From assembly GCA_963705885.1 (NCBI GenBank), contig OY970120.1:2232001-2296000 (forward strand): a stretch of 64,000 nt of DNA, given 5' to 3'. This DNA is from MFD01275-c22 sp963705885 (lineage in GTDB: Bacteria; Actinomycetota; Actinomycetes; JACCUZ01). Under the pieces are notes generated by a model. That model saw only the letters and a program-made list of their open reading frames with translations, was not told the DNA's origin and searched no databases. Shown here in pieces: positions 43,268-52,621 of this stretch (its first letter is position 1; each line of letters opens with the position of its first letter). The translations under genes and the position numbers were made by a program.

Positions 43268-44508
43268 GCGCCGCGGCAGGGACGGCACCCCCGCGGGCCG
43301 CGGTGTCCGCGGCCGGTCCGCAGCGCGGGCTGGGGGTCCGGGCGCTCCTCGACGGCCCGGCGACGCCCTACTACCTGCTGCTGGGCGCGAGCACCCTGCT
43401 GCTCGTCCTCGGCGTGGTGATGGTGTTCTCCGCGTCCAGCGTCACCGCGTTCGCCTTCCTGGGCTCGTCGATGGCGATCGTGAGCAAGCAGGCCATGTGG
43501 CTGGTGATCGGGCTGCCGCTGATGTGGCTCGCCTCGCGGCTGCCCGTGCGGGCGTGGCGCGTCCTGGCCTACCTCGCGCTGGCGGCCTCGATCGCCCTGC
43601 TCGTCCTCGTGGCGGTGGCCGGGACGGAGGTGAACGGCAACCGCAACTGGCTCGACTTCGGCGGGCCGTTCCGCATCCAGCCCTCGGAGCTGGCCAAGTT
43701 CGGGCTCGTGGTGTGGGGTGCCGACCTGCTGGCGCGCAAGGAGCCGCTGCTGAGCCAGTGGAAGCACCTGCTCGTCCCGCTGGTGCCCGTCGGGGGTGCC
43801 GTGATCGGCCTGGTCCTCCTCGGCGGCGACCTGGGCACCGCCGTGATCCTCGTCGGCATCCTCGCCGCGCTGCTCTACGTCGCCGGCACGCCGCTGCGGC
43901 TGTTCCTCACGGCGTCGGTCCCGGCGGCGCTGTTCGTGTGGTGGATGGTCAGCTCGCAGTCCTACCGCATGACGCGCATCACCGACTGGCTCCACCCCGA
44001 GCAGGCGGACCCGCTGGGTGCCGGCCTGCAGGCCCTGCACGGGAAGTTCGCCCTGGCGTCGGGCGGCTGGTGGGGCGTCGGCCTCGGCGGGTCCAAGGAG
44101 AAGTGGGGCGCCCTGCCGGAGGCGCACACCGACTTCATCTTCGCCATCATCGGCGAGGAGCTCGGGCTGGTCGGCACCCTCGCCGTGCTCGCCCTCATCG
44201 GCGTGATCGGCTACGCGGGGCTGCGCGTCGCGCTGGAGGCCACCGAGCCGTTCGTCCGGCTGGCGGCCGCCGGTGTCACGGCTTGGCTGCTGGTCCAGGC
44301 CCTGGTCAACATCGGCGCCGTGCTGGGCATGCTGCCGATCATGGGCGTGCCGCTGCCGCTCGTCTCCTACGGCGGGTCGGCGCTGGTGCCCACCATGCTG
44401 GCCATCGGCATGCTGCTCTCCTTCGCCCGTCCGCCCGGCACCCGCCGGCTCGGCCGACGGGTCGGGCGCTCCGCCGCCCGGGTCGCCCGCGAGCGGGAGG
44501 CGCGGTAG
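43264..44508 (+). CDS. ftsW: Septal peptidoglycan glycosyltransferase FtsW
   Basis: 414 residues from a GTG overlapping the murD stop. This SEDS-family protein has about ten spans. Signatures are VMVFSASSVTAFAFLG, NWLDFGGPFRIQPSELAKFG, the LGGSKEKWGALPEAHTDFIF loop, FAIIGEELGLVGTL and PLPLVSYGGSALVPTMLAIG. It polymerises glycan at the septum with FtsI. The basic cytoplasmic tail is short. The murG start lies 2 bases beyond its stop. Confidence 0.95.
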   Translation: MSAAAGTAPPRAAVSAAGPQRGLGVRALLDGPATPYYLLLGASTLLLVLGVVMVFSASSVTAFAFLGSSMAIVSKQAMWLVIGLPLMWLASRLPVRAWRVLAYLALAASIALLVLVAVAGTEVNGNRNWLDFGGPFRIQPSELAKFGLVVWGADLLARKEPLLSQWKHLLVPLVPVGGAVIGLVLLGGDLGTAVILVGILAALLYVAGTPLRLFLTASVPAALFVWWMVSSQSYRMTRITDWLHPEQADPLGAGLQALHGKFALASGGWWGVGLGGSKEKWGALPEAHTDFIFAIIGEELGLVGTLAVLALIGVIGYAGLRVALEATEPFVRLAAAGVTAWLLVQALVNIGAVLGMLPIMGVPLPLVSYGGSALVPTMLAIGMLLSFARPPGTRRLGRRVGRSAARVAREREAR

Positions 44509-44510
44509 CC

Positions 44511-45602
44511 GTGCACGTCGTCATCGCCGGGGGCGGGTCCGCCGGCCACATCGAGCCTGCCCTGGCCTTCGCCGACGCGCTCCGCCGGCGCGACCCCTCC
44601 GCCGGCGTGACCGCTCTGGGCACCGAGCGGGGCCTGGACACCCGCCTGATCCCGGCCCGTGGCTACGACCTCGAGCTCATCCCTCCCGTGCCGATGCCGC
44701 GCCGTCCCGGGCCGGACCTGCTGCGGGTGCCCGGGCGCCTCCGCCGGGCTGTCGCGGCCGCGGCCGACGTGCTGCGCGCGCGCGACGCCGACGTGCTCGT
44801 CGGGTTCGGCGGGTTCGTGTCCGGCCCGGCCTACCTGGCGGCCCGCCGGCTGCGGGTGCCGATCGTCGTGCACGAGGCGAACCCGCGCCCCGGCTGGGCC
44901 AACCGGCTCGGCGCGCGCCTGACGCCCTACGTCGCGACGACGTTCCCCGGCACGCCGATCCGCGGCGGCCGCCAGCTGGGCCTGCCGATCCGCCGCAGCA
45001 TCGCGACGCTGGACCGGGCGGCGGCCCGGGCCGAGGGCCGAGCCGCCTTCGGGCTCGACGCCGACCGGCCGACGCTGCTGGTGACGGGAGGCTCGCAGGG
45101 CGCCCGGCGGCTCAACGACGCCGCGTCGGGGGCGGCCGGGCACCTGCGGGCGCGGGGGGTCCAGGTGCTGCACGCCACCGGACCGGCGAACACCGTGACC
45201 GTGGCCGACCCCGGGGGCTCCCCGCCGTACGTCGCCGTGCCCTACCTGGACCGGATGGACCTGGCCTACGCGGCGGCCGACCTCGCGCTGTGCCGGGCCG
45301 GGGCGAACACCGTCGTGGAGATGACGGCCGTCGGCCTGCCCGCCGCCTACGTCCCGCTGCCCATCGGCAACGGCGAGCAGGCGCTGATCGCCCGCCCCGT
45401 GGTCGAGGCGGGAGGCGGGCTCATGGTGGACGACGCGGCGTGCACCGCCGGCTGGGTGGAGGCGACCCTGACCCCGCTGCTCACCGACCCCGCGCGGTTG
45501 GCGACCATGGGGGCGGCCGCGGCGGGGTCCGGGCGGCGCGACGCCGACGAGCGCCTGGTCGACCTGGTCCTCGAGGCCGTGCGGGAGAGGAGCGCGTCGT
45601 GA
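44511..45602 (+). CDS. murG: Lipid II synthase MurG
   Basis: 363 residues from a GTG with ggagg (44496-44500) before it. The GT-B fold shows VVIAGGGSAGHIEPALA at the N-terminus, VLVGFGGFVSGPAYLAA, VVHEANPRPGWANRLGA, LLVTGGSQGARRLNDA and CRAGANTVVEMTAVGLPA. It adds GlcNAc to lipid I. The usual His of GGTxGH is kept (SAGH). It is coupled to murC. Confidence 0.95.
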   Translation: MHVVIAGGGSAGHIEPALAFADALRRRDPSAGVTALGTERGLDTRLIPARGYDLELIPPVPMPRRPGPDLLRVPGRLRRAVAAAADVLRARDADVLVGFGGFVSGPAYLAARRLRVPIVVHEANPRPGWANRLGARLTPYVATTFPGTPIRGGRQLGLPIRRSIATLDRAAARAEGRAAFGLDADRPTLLVTGGSQGARRLNDAASGAAGHLRARGVQVLHATGPANTVTVADPGGSPPYVAVPYLDRMDLAYAAADLALCRAGANTVVEMTAVGLPAAYVPLPIGNGEQALIARPVVEAGGGLMVDDAACTAGWVEATLTPLLTDPARLATMGAAAAGSGRRDADERLVDLVLEAVRERSAS

Positions 45603-47029
45603 GCGCCGGTCACGCGACGTCGGCCGGCACCGACCCCCTGCCCGCCGAGGACCTCGGCCGCACCCACTTCGTCGGCATCGGCGGCGCGGGCATGTCGGGC
45701 ATCGCGCGGATCATGCTCGCCCGCGGTCTCCCGGTGTCCGGCAGCGACGCGAAGGACACCGTCGCGCTGGCGGCCCTGCGCGCGCTCGGGGCGCAGGTGC
45801 ACGTCGGGCACGCCGCCGAGCACGTCGGTGACTGCGAGACGGTCGTGGTCTCCACGGCGATCCGCCAGAACAACCCCGAGCTCGTCGAGGCCCGGCGGCT
45901 GGGTCTGCGCGTGGTCCACCGGGCCGGGGCGCTCGCCTCGGTCATGGCCGGCCGCCGTGCGGTGGCCGTCGCCGGCACGCACGGCAAGACCACCACGACG
46001 TCGCTGCTCACGGTCGCGATCCAGCACTGCGGCGCCGACCCGTCGTTCGCGATCGGCGGCAACCTCAACGAGTCCGGGGCCAACGCGCACAACGGATCCG
46101 GCGACGTGTTCGTGGCGGAGGCGGACGAGAGCGACGGGTCGTTCCTGCTCTACTCGCCGTTCGCGGCGATCGTGACCAACGTCGAGCCCGACCACCTCGA
46201 CCACTACGGCACGCCCGAGGCGGTCGCCGAGGCCTTCGACGCCTTCGCGGGACGGGTCGACCCCGCCGGGTTCCTCGTGACGTGCGCCGACGATTCGGGC
46301 GCCGCCCTCCTGGCCGAGGCGGCGCGGGCCCGCGGGCTCGACGTGCACACCTACGGCGAGAGCCCCGACGCCGACCTGCGCGTCGTCGACCTGGTCACCA
46401 AGGGGATGGGCAGCTCGTTCGAGGCCGTCGCCCTCGGCCGGCGGCTCGGCCGGGTCGACCTGCGGATGCCCGGCCGGCACAACGCGCTCAACGCGGCCGG
46501 GGCCCTCGCCGTCGGGGCCTGGCTCGGCTTCCCGCCGGAGCGGCTGCGCGAGGGCCTGGCGAGCTTCACCGGCACCCGCCGCCGGTTCGAGCACCGCGGC
46601 ACCGCGGCGGGCGTGCGCGTCTACGACAGCTATGCCCACCACCCGACCGAGCTGGCCGCGGACCTCGCGGCCGCCCGCGACGTCGCCGACGGCGGTCGCG
46701 TGGTCGTCGCCTTCCAGCCGCACCTGTTCAGCCGCACCCGGTTCTTCGCCGAGGACTTCGGGCGCGCGCTGGGACTTGCGGACGAGGTGGTCGTCATGGA
46801 CGTCTACGCCGCCCGGGAGGACCCCGTGCCCGGCGTCACCGGCGCGCTCGTGGCGGCGGCGGTGCCGCTGCCACCGGCGCAGGTGCACTTCGAGCCGTCC
46901 TGGTCCGCGGTGGCCGGTCAGCTCGCCGACCGGGCCACGGAGGGCGACATCGTCCTGACGTGCGGGGCGGGAGACGTCACCATGATCGGTCCCGAGGTGC
47001 TCGACCGGCTGGGAGCGCGAGCGCCGTGA
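45599..47029 (+). CDS. murC: UDP-MurNAc:L-alanine ligase MurC
   Basis: 476 residues from a GTG overlapping the murG stop. The order is HFVGIGGAGMSGIARIML (UDP-sugar binding), VAVAGTHGKTTTTSLLT (ATP), EADESDGSFLLYSP, NVEPDHLDHYG, YDSYAHHPTEL and FQPHLFSRTRFF. This fixes the enzyme as MurC. It catalyses the first amino-acid addition in wall precursor synthesis. It is coupled to ftsQ; no ddl gene intervenes. Confidence 0.97.
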   Translation: MSAGHATSAGTDPLPAEDLGRTHFVGIGGAGMSGIARIMLARGLPVSGSDAKDTVALAALRALGAQVHVGHAAEHVGDCETVVVSTAIRQNNPELVEARRLGLRVVHRAGALASVMAGRRAVAVAGTHGKTTTTSLLTVAIQHCGADPSFAIGGNLNESGANAHNGSGDVFVAEADESDGSFLLYSPFAAIVTNVEPDHLDHYGTPEAVAEAFDAFAGRVDPAGFLVTCADDSGAALLAEAARARGLDVHTYGESPDADLRVVDLVTKGMGSSFEAVALGRRLGRVDLRMPGRHNALNAAGALAVGAWLGFPPERLREGLASFTGTRRRFEHRGTAAGVRVYDSYAHHPTELAADLAAARDVADGGRVVVAFQPHLFSRTRFFAEDFGRALGLADEVVVMDVYAAREDPVPGVTGALVAAAVPLPPAQVHFEPSWSAVAGQLADRATEGDIVLTCGAGDVTMIGPEVLDRLGARAP

Positions 47030-47748
47030 GCCTCTCGACCAGCCTGCCCGACCGGGCGGCCGAGCGCGGCCGTGCGCGCCGGCGGACCAGGCTGCGGGTG
47101 GCGGCGGGCGCGGCCGCGGCCGGTGCGCTGCTCGCCGCCGCGGGCTGGCTCGTCCTGGGGTCCGGGGCGCTCGGGGTCGAGCGGGTACGGGTGACCGGGG
47201 TCGACCGCCTGCAGGCCGGCGAGGTGACCGCGCAGGCGGCCATCGCCCCGGGGACGCCGCTGGCGCTGCTGGACACCGACGCCGTCGCCCGGCGGCTCTC
47301 GGCGCTGGCCGCGGTGCGCGACGTCGAGATCCTGCGACGGTGGCCCCGCACCGTCGAGATCGCCGTCCGCGAGCGGGTGCCCGCCGCGGTGCAGCCGGCG
47401 GGCTCCGACTGGGTCCTCGTCGACCGTACGGGCGTCGCGTTCGCCACCGAGGCGCGGCGCCCGGCGGGCCTGCCGGTGGTCACCGCCGCGTCCCGCGAGG
47501 GCCGGCGCGGGGTGCGCGCCGGCCTCGACGTCGTCGACGCGCTGCCCTCGCCGGTGCGCGAGAAGGTCCGCTCGGTGCACGTGGCCTCCGCCGAGCAGGT
47601 GACGCTGCGGCTCTCACGCGGGCGCAGCGTCGTGTGGGGCAGCACCGAGCGGGGGGAGCGCAAGGCGGCCGTGCTCGCCGTGCTGCTCGGGCGCAAGGCG
47701 TCGGTGTACGACGTCAGCGCGCCGGACACGCCCACCACCCGGAAGTGA
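47026..47748 (+). CDS. ftsQ: Division protein FtsQ (DivIB-like)
   Basis: 240 residues from a GTG overlapping the murC stop. A basic cytoplasmic start (ERGRARRRTRLR), one span (residues 25-45), then a POTRA domain (VERVRVTGVDRLQAGEV) and the FtsQ beta domain (RRWPRTVEIAVRERVPAAV, DWVLVDRTGVAF). It links early and late division proteins. The length is typical. It is the last gene before the ftsZ promoter region. Confidence 0.92.
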   Translation: MSLSTSLPDRAAERGRARRRTRLRVAAGAAAAGALLAAAGWLVLGSGALGVERVRVTGVDRLQAGEVTAQAAIAPGTPLALLDTDAVARRLSALAAVRDVEILRRWPRTVEIAVRERVPAAVQPAGSDWVLVDRTGVAFATEARRPAGLPVVTAASREGRRGVRAGLDVVDALPSPVREKVRSVHVASAEQVTLRLSRGRSVVWGSTERGERKAAVLAVLLGRKASVYDVSAPDTPTTRK

Positions 47749-47808
47749 CCCGGCCGCCGCGACGCGCGCTCCGGCGACATCCGGTGCGGCGTGTCGGCGC
47801 GTCGGTCG

Positions 47809-47882
47809 TTGAGTCGGCCACGCGGTCCACCTACCGTCCTCGCAACCTCGAAGTTGACATAACTATAAGGCTCAACTAGAGG
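47809..47882 (+). promoter_or_regulatory. Two candidate promoters of ftsZ
   Basis: Promoter 1: TTGAGT (47809-47814), 17 bases, TACCGT (47832-47837). Promoter 2: TTGACA (47854-47859), 17 bases, TAGAGG (47877-47882). The second is nearly a consensus and sits in an unusually AT-rich stretch (ttgacataactataaggctc). The 188-base gap between ftsQ and ftsZ has no gene. Confidence 0.7.
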
Positions 47883-47936
47883 GTGAGGGTTCCGGGAAGG
47901 CCGGGGTCCCACGCCGAAGGGGAAAGAGGCACCGAC

Positions 47937-49142
47937 GTGGCAGCACCGCAGAACTACCTGGCGGTCATCAAGGTCGTCGGCATCGGCGGCGGTGGCGTGA
48001 ACGCGGTCAACCGGATGATCGAGGTCGGCCTCAAGGGCGTCGAGTTCATCGCCATCAACACCGACGCGCAGGCGCTGCTGATGTCCGACGCCGACGTCAA
48101 GCTCGACGTGGGCCGCGAGCTCACCCGCGGCCTGGGCGCCGGCGCCGACCCCGAGGTCGGCCGCAGGGCCGCCGACGACCACGCCGAGGAGATCGAGGAG
48201 GTGCTCCGCGGCGCCGACATGGTCTTCGTGACCGCCGGTGAGGGCGGCGGCACCGGCACCGGCGGCGCGCCCGTCGTGGCCCGCATCGCCCGCTCGCTGG
48301 GCGCCCTGACGATCGGTGTCGTGACCCGCCCGTTCGGCTTCGAGGGCCGGCGCCGGGCCACCTCGGCCGAGACCGGCATCGACGAGCTGCGCGAGGAGGT
48401 CGACACCCTCATCGTCATCCCCAACGACCGGCTGCTGTCGATCTCGGACCGCAACATCTCGATGCTCGACGCCTTCAAGTCGGCCGACCAGGTGCTGCTG
48501 CAGGGCGTCTCGGGCATCACCGACCTCATCACCACGCCCGGGCTGATCAACCTCGACTTCGCCGACGTCAAGTCGGTGATGTCCGGTGCCGGCTCGGCGC
48601 TGATGGGCATCGGCTCGTCGCGCGGTGACAACCGGGCGGTCGAGGCCGCCGAGATGGCGATCTCGTCGCCGCTCCTCGAGGCGTCGATCGACGGCGCGCA
48701 CGGCGTCCTGCTCTCGGTCTCCGGTGGCTCGGACCTCGGCCTCTTCGAGATCAACGAGGCCGCCCAGCTGGTCGCCGAGGCGGCACACGCCGAGGCGAAC
48801 ATCATCTTCGGCGCGGTGATCGACGACGCGCTCGGTGACGAGGTGCGGGTCACGGTGATCGCCGCGGGCTTCGACGGCGGGTCGCCGCGCAGGGCCGTGC
48901 CGATGCCGGCCCGCAAGCCGGAGAACCGCGAGCCCGTCCCCGCGTCGACGGCCACAACCGAGCCGCCGTCGGCCGACGTCCGTGCCGGCGCCGAGCACCG
49001 GGTGCCCGAGCCGGCGATGGTCGGCGGCCGGGCCGAGGACCGGTCGATCGACCTGCAGCGCGACCCGGCGCCGGTGTCCCGGCCGGCCCGCACCATCGTG
49101 TTCGACGACGACGACCTCGACGTCCCCGACTTCCTCAAGTAG
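47937..49142 (+). CDS. ftsZ: Cell division GTPase FtsZ
   Basis: 401 residues from a GTG with aaagagg seven bases before it. The GTPase domain shows VVGIGGGGVNAVNRMIE, the tubulin signature GEGGGTGTGGAPVVA, and NLDFADVKSVMSGAGSALMG for the T7 synergy loop. The linker after residue about 315 is Pro/Glu-rich. The acidic C-terminal tail DDDDLDVPDFLK is the site for SepF binding in actinobacteria. No ftsA occurs, so SepF (50736) is the likely membrane anchor. Confidence 0.98.
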   Translation: MAAPQNYLAVIKVVGIGGGGVNAVNRMIEVGLKGVEFIAINTDAQALLMSDADVKLDVGRELTRGLGAGADPEVGRRAADDHAEEIEEVLRGADMVFVTAGEGGGTGTGGAPVVARIARSLGALTIGVVTRPFGFEGRRRATSAETGIDELREEVDTLIVIPNDRLLSISDRNISMLDAFKSADQVLLQGVSGITDLITTPGLINLDFADVKSVMSGAGSALMGIGSSRGDNRAVEAAEMAISSPLLEASIDGAHGVLLSVSGGSDLGLFEINEAAQLVAEAAHAEANIIFGAVIDDALGDEVRVTVIAAGFDGGSPRRAVPMPARKPENREPVPASTATTEPPSADVRAGAEHRVPEPAMVGGRAEDRSIDLQRDPAPVSRPARTIVFDDDDLDVPDFLK

Positions 49143-49165
49143 CCGCCCCGCGGCCCCCACGACCG

Positions 49166-49204
49166 GGCCGGCCGGCGGAGCCCCCGAGGCTGCGCCGGCC
49201 GGCC
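49166..49204 (+). terminator. Hairpin after ftsZ
   Basis: A 12-bp perfect stem (ggccggccggcg at 49166-49177 with 49193-49204) and a 15-nt loop, 24 bases past the ftsZ stop. Reading through it would give the pgeF-yggS transcript. Confidence 0.65.
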
Positions 49205-49236
49205 TCGCCATGTCCGCCCTTCCGTAGGCTGGGCGC

Positions 49237-49968
49237 GTGCTCCTCCGGTCCGGCGTGCTCGCGGCTGCCCGGTTCGCCGTGACCGACCGGCTCGGCGGTG
49301 CCAGCCCCGCGCCGTACGACGCGCTGAACCTGGCCGGTCACGTGGGCGACTCGCCGGCCGCCGTCGCCGAGAACCGGGCACGTCTCGCGAGCGCGCTCGG
49401 CCTGCCTCCGGCGCAGGTCGCGTACATGAGCCAGGTGCACGGAGCGGAGGTCGCCGTCGTCGAGGCGCCGCCTGCGGACGGAGCCCCCGCGCCGGTCGCC
49501 GACGCCATGGTCACCGACCGGCCCGGGCTGGCGCTCGCCGTGCTGACCGCGGACTGCGTCCCCGTCCTGCTCGCGGACGGCGCCGGGCGGGTGGGCGTCG
49601 CGCACGCGGGTCGCAGGGGTGTGCACCGCGACGTGGTCGGCGCCGTCGTGGCGGCCCTGTGCCGGTTGGGCGCCGCGCCGCCGGACATGTGTGCCGTCGT
49701 CGGCCCCGCGGTCTGCGGTGCCTGCTACGAGGTGCCCGAGGACATGCGCGCCGACGTGAGCGCCCGGGTGCCCGAGGCCTGGGCCGAGACACGCGCCGGG
49801 ACGCCCTCGCTCGACCTGCCGGCCGCGGTGGAGGCGCAGCTGCGCCGCGCCGGGGTCGGGGCCGTGGAGCGCGTCGCCGACTGCACGGCCGAGACCCCGA
49901 CGCTGTTCTCCCACCGGCGGGAGCGCGCGACGGGCCGCTTCGCCGGGGTCGTCTGGGCCACGGCATGA
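49237..49968 (+). CDS. pgeF: Multicopper-oxidase-like purine nucleoside phosphorylase family (YfiH/PgeF)
   Basis: 243 residues from GTG. Metal-site residues are visible in YMSQVHGAEV (His), LTADCVPVLL (Cys) and VGVAHAGRRGVHRD (His); the last usually reads HAGWRG. GPAVCGACYEVPEDM and CTAETPTLFSHRRE complete the pattern. Proteins of this family were first called laccases; later work showed purine nucleoside and peptidoglycan-precursor editing activities. Its position after ftsZ fits an editing role, which is inference. It is coupled to the next gene (ATGA). Confidence 0.88.
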   Translation: MLLRSGVLAAARFAVTDRLGGASPAPYDALNLAGHVGDSPAAVAENRARLASALGLPPAQVAYMSQVHGAEVAVVEAPPADGAPAPVADAMVTDRPGLALAVLTADCVPVLLADGAGRVGVAHAGRRGVHRDVVGAVVAALCRLGAAPPDMCAVVGPAVCGACYEVPEDMRADVSARVPEAWAETRAGTPSLDLPAAVEAQLRRAGVGAVERVADCTAETPTLFSHRRERATGRFAGVVWATA

Positions 49969-50678
49969 CCGGGTCCTCGCAGCGCCGCGCAGAGATCGCG
50001 GCGAACCTCGAGCGGGTCGAGGCGCGCATCGCCGCTGCGTGCGCCGCTGCCGGCCGGCGCCGCGAGGACCTGACGCTGGTCGCGGTCACGAAGACCTTCC
50101 CGGCCTCGGACGTGGGGCTGCTGGCGGACCTCGGCGTGCGCGACGTCGGGGAGAACCGCGCCGCGGAGGCCGAGGTCAAGGCGGACCTGTGCCGGGAGGC
50201 CGGCCTCACCGGCCTCACCTGGCACTTCGTCGGCCAGCTGCAGACCAACAAGGCCGGACCGGTCGCCCAGCGGATGGACGTCGTGCACTCCGTGGACCGC
50301 GACCGGCTCGTCGCGGCGCTCGACCGCGCGGCCGACCGGGCCGGGCGCCGGCTGCGCGCCCTGGTGCAGGTCGACCTGTCCGCCGAGCCCGGTCGGGGAG
50401 GAGCGCGGCCCGACGAGGTCCTGCAGGTCGCAGACGCGGTGGCCGGCGCGGAGCACCTCGACCTCAGCGGCGTGATGGCGATCGCCCCGCTGGACGCCGA
50501 CCCGGTGCCGGCGTTCGCGCGGCTGGCCGAGGTGGCCGCGCGGGTGCGGGAGGCGCACCCGGGGGCGACCGTCGTGTCAGCGGGCATGAGCGGCGACCTC
50601 GAGGCCGCCGTCGCCCACGGCGCGACACACCTGCGCGTCGGGAGCGCGTTGCTCGGTTCACGCCCGGTGAGCGGGTAG
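49965..50678 (+). CDS. YggS-family PLP homeostasis protein
   Basis: 237 residues from an ATG overlapping the pgeF stop. The PLP lysine lies in LVAVTKTFPASDVGLLADLG (Lys near residue 40). VGENRAAEAEVKAD, WHFVGQLQTNK, VHSVDRDRLVAAL and SAGMSGDLEAAVAHGATHLR follow, the last binding phosphate. The protein stores or buffers pyridoxal phosphate. It sits before sepF in most actinobacteria. Confidence 0.93.
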   Translation: MTGSSQRRAEIAANLERVEARIAAACAAAGRRREDLTLVAVTKTFPASDVGLLADLGVRDVGENRAAEAEVKADLCREAGLTGLTWHFVGQLQTNKAGPVAQRMDVVHSVDRDRLVAALDRAADRAGRRLRALVQVDLSAEPGRGGARPDEVLQVADAVAGAEHLDLSGVMAIAPLDADPVPAFARLAEVAARVREAHPGATVVSAGMSGDLEAAVAHGATHLRVGSALLGSRPVSG

Positions 50679-50735
50679 CGTTCCTCACCAGGCGGATCAG
50701 CGGGTTCGTCCACACCGAGCGGAGGGCAGTCGGGT

Positions 50736-51257
50736 ATGGCTGGCGCGATGCGCAAGGCGATGGTCTACCTCGGCCTCGTCGAGGACGACGACCGCTACGA
50801 CTACGACGGGTACGACAGCTACGACGGCGACGGCTACGACGCCTACGAGGGCCGCCACCACGGCGCCCCGTCGTCGCGCGGCGCGTCCGTGTCCGGCGGG
50901 TCGCCGCGCGAGGACCGCGGCGGGTCCGTCGCGACGATGCCCGAGCGGCGTCCGGCCCTGAGCCACGGCTCGCGGGCCTTCGACAAGATCACGACCATCC
51001 ATCCACGCACCTACAACGAGGCCAAGCAGATCGGCGAGAGCTTCCGCGACAGCACGCCGGTGATCATGAACCTCTCCGAGATGGACGACTCCGACGCCAA
51101 GCGGCTGGTCGACTTCGCCGCCGGCCTGGTCTTCGGGCTCCGTGGGACCATCGAGCGGGTCACCAACAAGGTGTTCCTGCTCTCGCCCGCCGACGTCACC
51201 GTCACCGCCGAGGACAAGGCCCGGATGGCCGAGAGTGGATTCTTCAACCAGAGCTGA
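50736..51257 (+). CDS. sepF: Cell division protein SepF
   Basis: 173 residues. The N-terminal amphipathic helix (MAGAMRKAMVYLGLV) binds the membrane. A Tyr/Asp/Gly-rich linker (DDRYDYDGYDSYDGDGYD) and a basic/Gly segment lead to the C-terminal SepF domain: KITTIHPRTYNEAKQIGE, VIMNLSEMDDSDAKRLVD, FAAGLVFGLRG and NKVFLLSPADVTV. It anchors FtsZ in organisms without FtsA. Confidence 0.96.
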   Translation: MAGAMRKAMVYLGLVEDDDRYDYDGYDSYDGDGYDAYEGRHHGAPSSRGASVSGGSPREDRGGSVATMPERRPALSHGSRAFDKITTIHPRTYNEAKQIGESFRDSTPVIMNLSEMDDSDAKRLVDFAAGLVFGLRGTIERVTNKVFLLSPADVTVTAEDKARMAESGFFNQS

Positions 51258-51269
51258 GGAGCGCCGGCG

Positions 51270-51557
51270 ATGAGCCTCGTCCTGCAGCTCCTCATCGCCC
51301 TGCTGTGGCTGTATTTCATCCTCCTCATCGGCCGGCTGGTCCTCGACTACGTCCAGCTGTTCGCCCGGTCCTGGCGTCCCAGCGGCCCCATGCTCGTCGT
51401 CGCCGAGGCCGTCTACACCGCCACCGACCCCCCGCTGCGGGCCCTGCGGAAGGTCATCCCGCCCCTCAAGCTGGGGTCGGTCAGCCTCGACCTGTCCTTC
51501 CTGGTGCTGATCATCCTCATCCAGGTGGCGATCGGGGTTCTGGAGTCGCTGCGGTGA
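51270..51557 (+). CDS. YggT-family membrane protein
   Basis: 95 residues from an ATG after gaggagcg. Two membrane segments (residues about 3-25 and 70-92) flank a loop with the family motif TDPPLRALRKVIPPLKLGSV, given here in full but under twenty residues from TDPPLRALRKVIPP. Function is unknown; it is placed between sepF and divIVA in nearly all actinobacteria. A 161-base gap follows before divIVA. Confidence 0.9.
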   Translation: MSLVLQLLIALLWLYFILLIGRLVLDYVQLFARSWRPSGPMLVVAEAVYTATDPPLRALRKVIPPLKLGSVSLDLSFLVLIILIQVAIGVLESLR

Positions 51558-51718
51558 GGTGGACGTGACCTCGCACCCCGTAGTGGGCCAGAATGTCCCC
51601 CGACCAGCACGGACCCACCCACGAACCAGCCGTCGGACGAATGTCGCGAAGTCGGCGGCGTCGCTGAGCAGCCCGCTCACGGCGGACGAACTACCGAGGA
51701 GACTCCAGAGGTGACGCC

Positions 51719-52606
51719 ATGCCGCTGACCCCCGAGGACGTGGCCAACAAGCAGTTCACGAGCACTCGGCTCAAGCCCGGCTACGACGAGACCGAGGTCG
51801 ACGAGTTCCTCGACGAGGTCGAGGCCGAGCTGACCCGGCTGTACCGCGAGAACGACGAGCTGCGCTCGCGTCTCGCGGCGTCGGGACGGCAGCCCGCCGA
51901 GGGCGGCGCTCCTGCCCCCGCGGCCGCGCCGGTGCCCGACCCGGCCGTGGTCCGCGAGAACGAGGAGCTGCGCGCCAAGCTGGTCTCGGCCCAGCGCCAG
52001 CTCGCGGAGGCCCAGGAGCGGGGACGGGCCGCGGCGACCAGCCAGCAGGCTGCGCCGCCGCCGCAGCAGGCCCCTGCGGTCCCGGCCGCGCAGGCAGGTG
52101 CTCCCTCCGAGACGGCCACCGGGATCCTCGCGCTGGCCCAGCGGACCGCCGACGAGCACATCGCGGAGGCGAAGACGCAGGCCGACCGGATCATCGGGGA
52201 GGCCCGCACCCGGGCCGAGCAGCTCAAGCGGGAGGCCGAGGACAAGCACCGGCAGACCATCGGCTCGCTGGAGACCGAGCGCTCGAGCCTCGAGCGCAAG
52301 GTCGAGCAGCTTCGGGCCTTCGAGCGCGAGTACCGCGGCCGGCTCAAGTCCTACCTCGAGGGCCAGCTGCGCGAGCTGGAGGGGCGCGGCACGGAGGCAC
52401 CCTCCGGCGGTACGCCCTCCGGCGGCACGCCGTCCGGGGCGCCGGGTGGCCAGGGCGCGCCGTCCCAGCCGCAGGGTGCTCCGGCCGGCCAGGGCGGGAG
52501 CCCGTTCAGCGCCGGGTCGCCGGTCGCCGGGTCCGACGGCCCGAGCGGTCCGCCACAGCAGCCCGGCAGCAGCTTCCGGCTGGACGAGGGGTCCGACCAG
52601 CGGTAG
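51719..52606 (+). CDS. divIVA: Polar growth and division protein DivIVA (Wag31)
   Basis: 295 residues. The lipid-binding N-terminus is LTPEDVANKQFTSTRLKPGY, with DETEVDEFLDEVEAELTRLY as the first coiled coil. A Pro/Ala-rich middle region separates it from a second coiled coil (residues about 135-220, rich in Glu, Ala and Lys). A low-complexity tail with GGTPSGGTPSG repeats follows. It marks the cell poles and directs growth. The 161 bases upstream may hold its promoter, but I find no clear -35/-10 pair. Confidence 0.96.
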   Translation: MPLTPEDVANKQFTSTRLKPGYDETEVDEFLDEVEAELTRLYRENDELRSRLAASGRQPAEGGAPAPAAAPVPDPAVVRENEELRAKLVSAQRQLAEAQERGRAAATSQQAAPPPQQAPAVPAAQAGAPSETATGILALAQRTADEHIAEAKTQADRIIGEARTRAEQLKREAEDKHRQTIGSLETERSSLERKVEQLRAFEREYRGRLKSYLEGQLRELEGRGTEAPSGGTPSGGTPSGAPGGQGAPSQPQGAPAGQGGSPFSAGSPVAGSDGPSGPPQQPGSSFRLDEGSDQR

Positions 52607-52621
52607 CCGCGCACGCGACGA

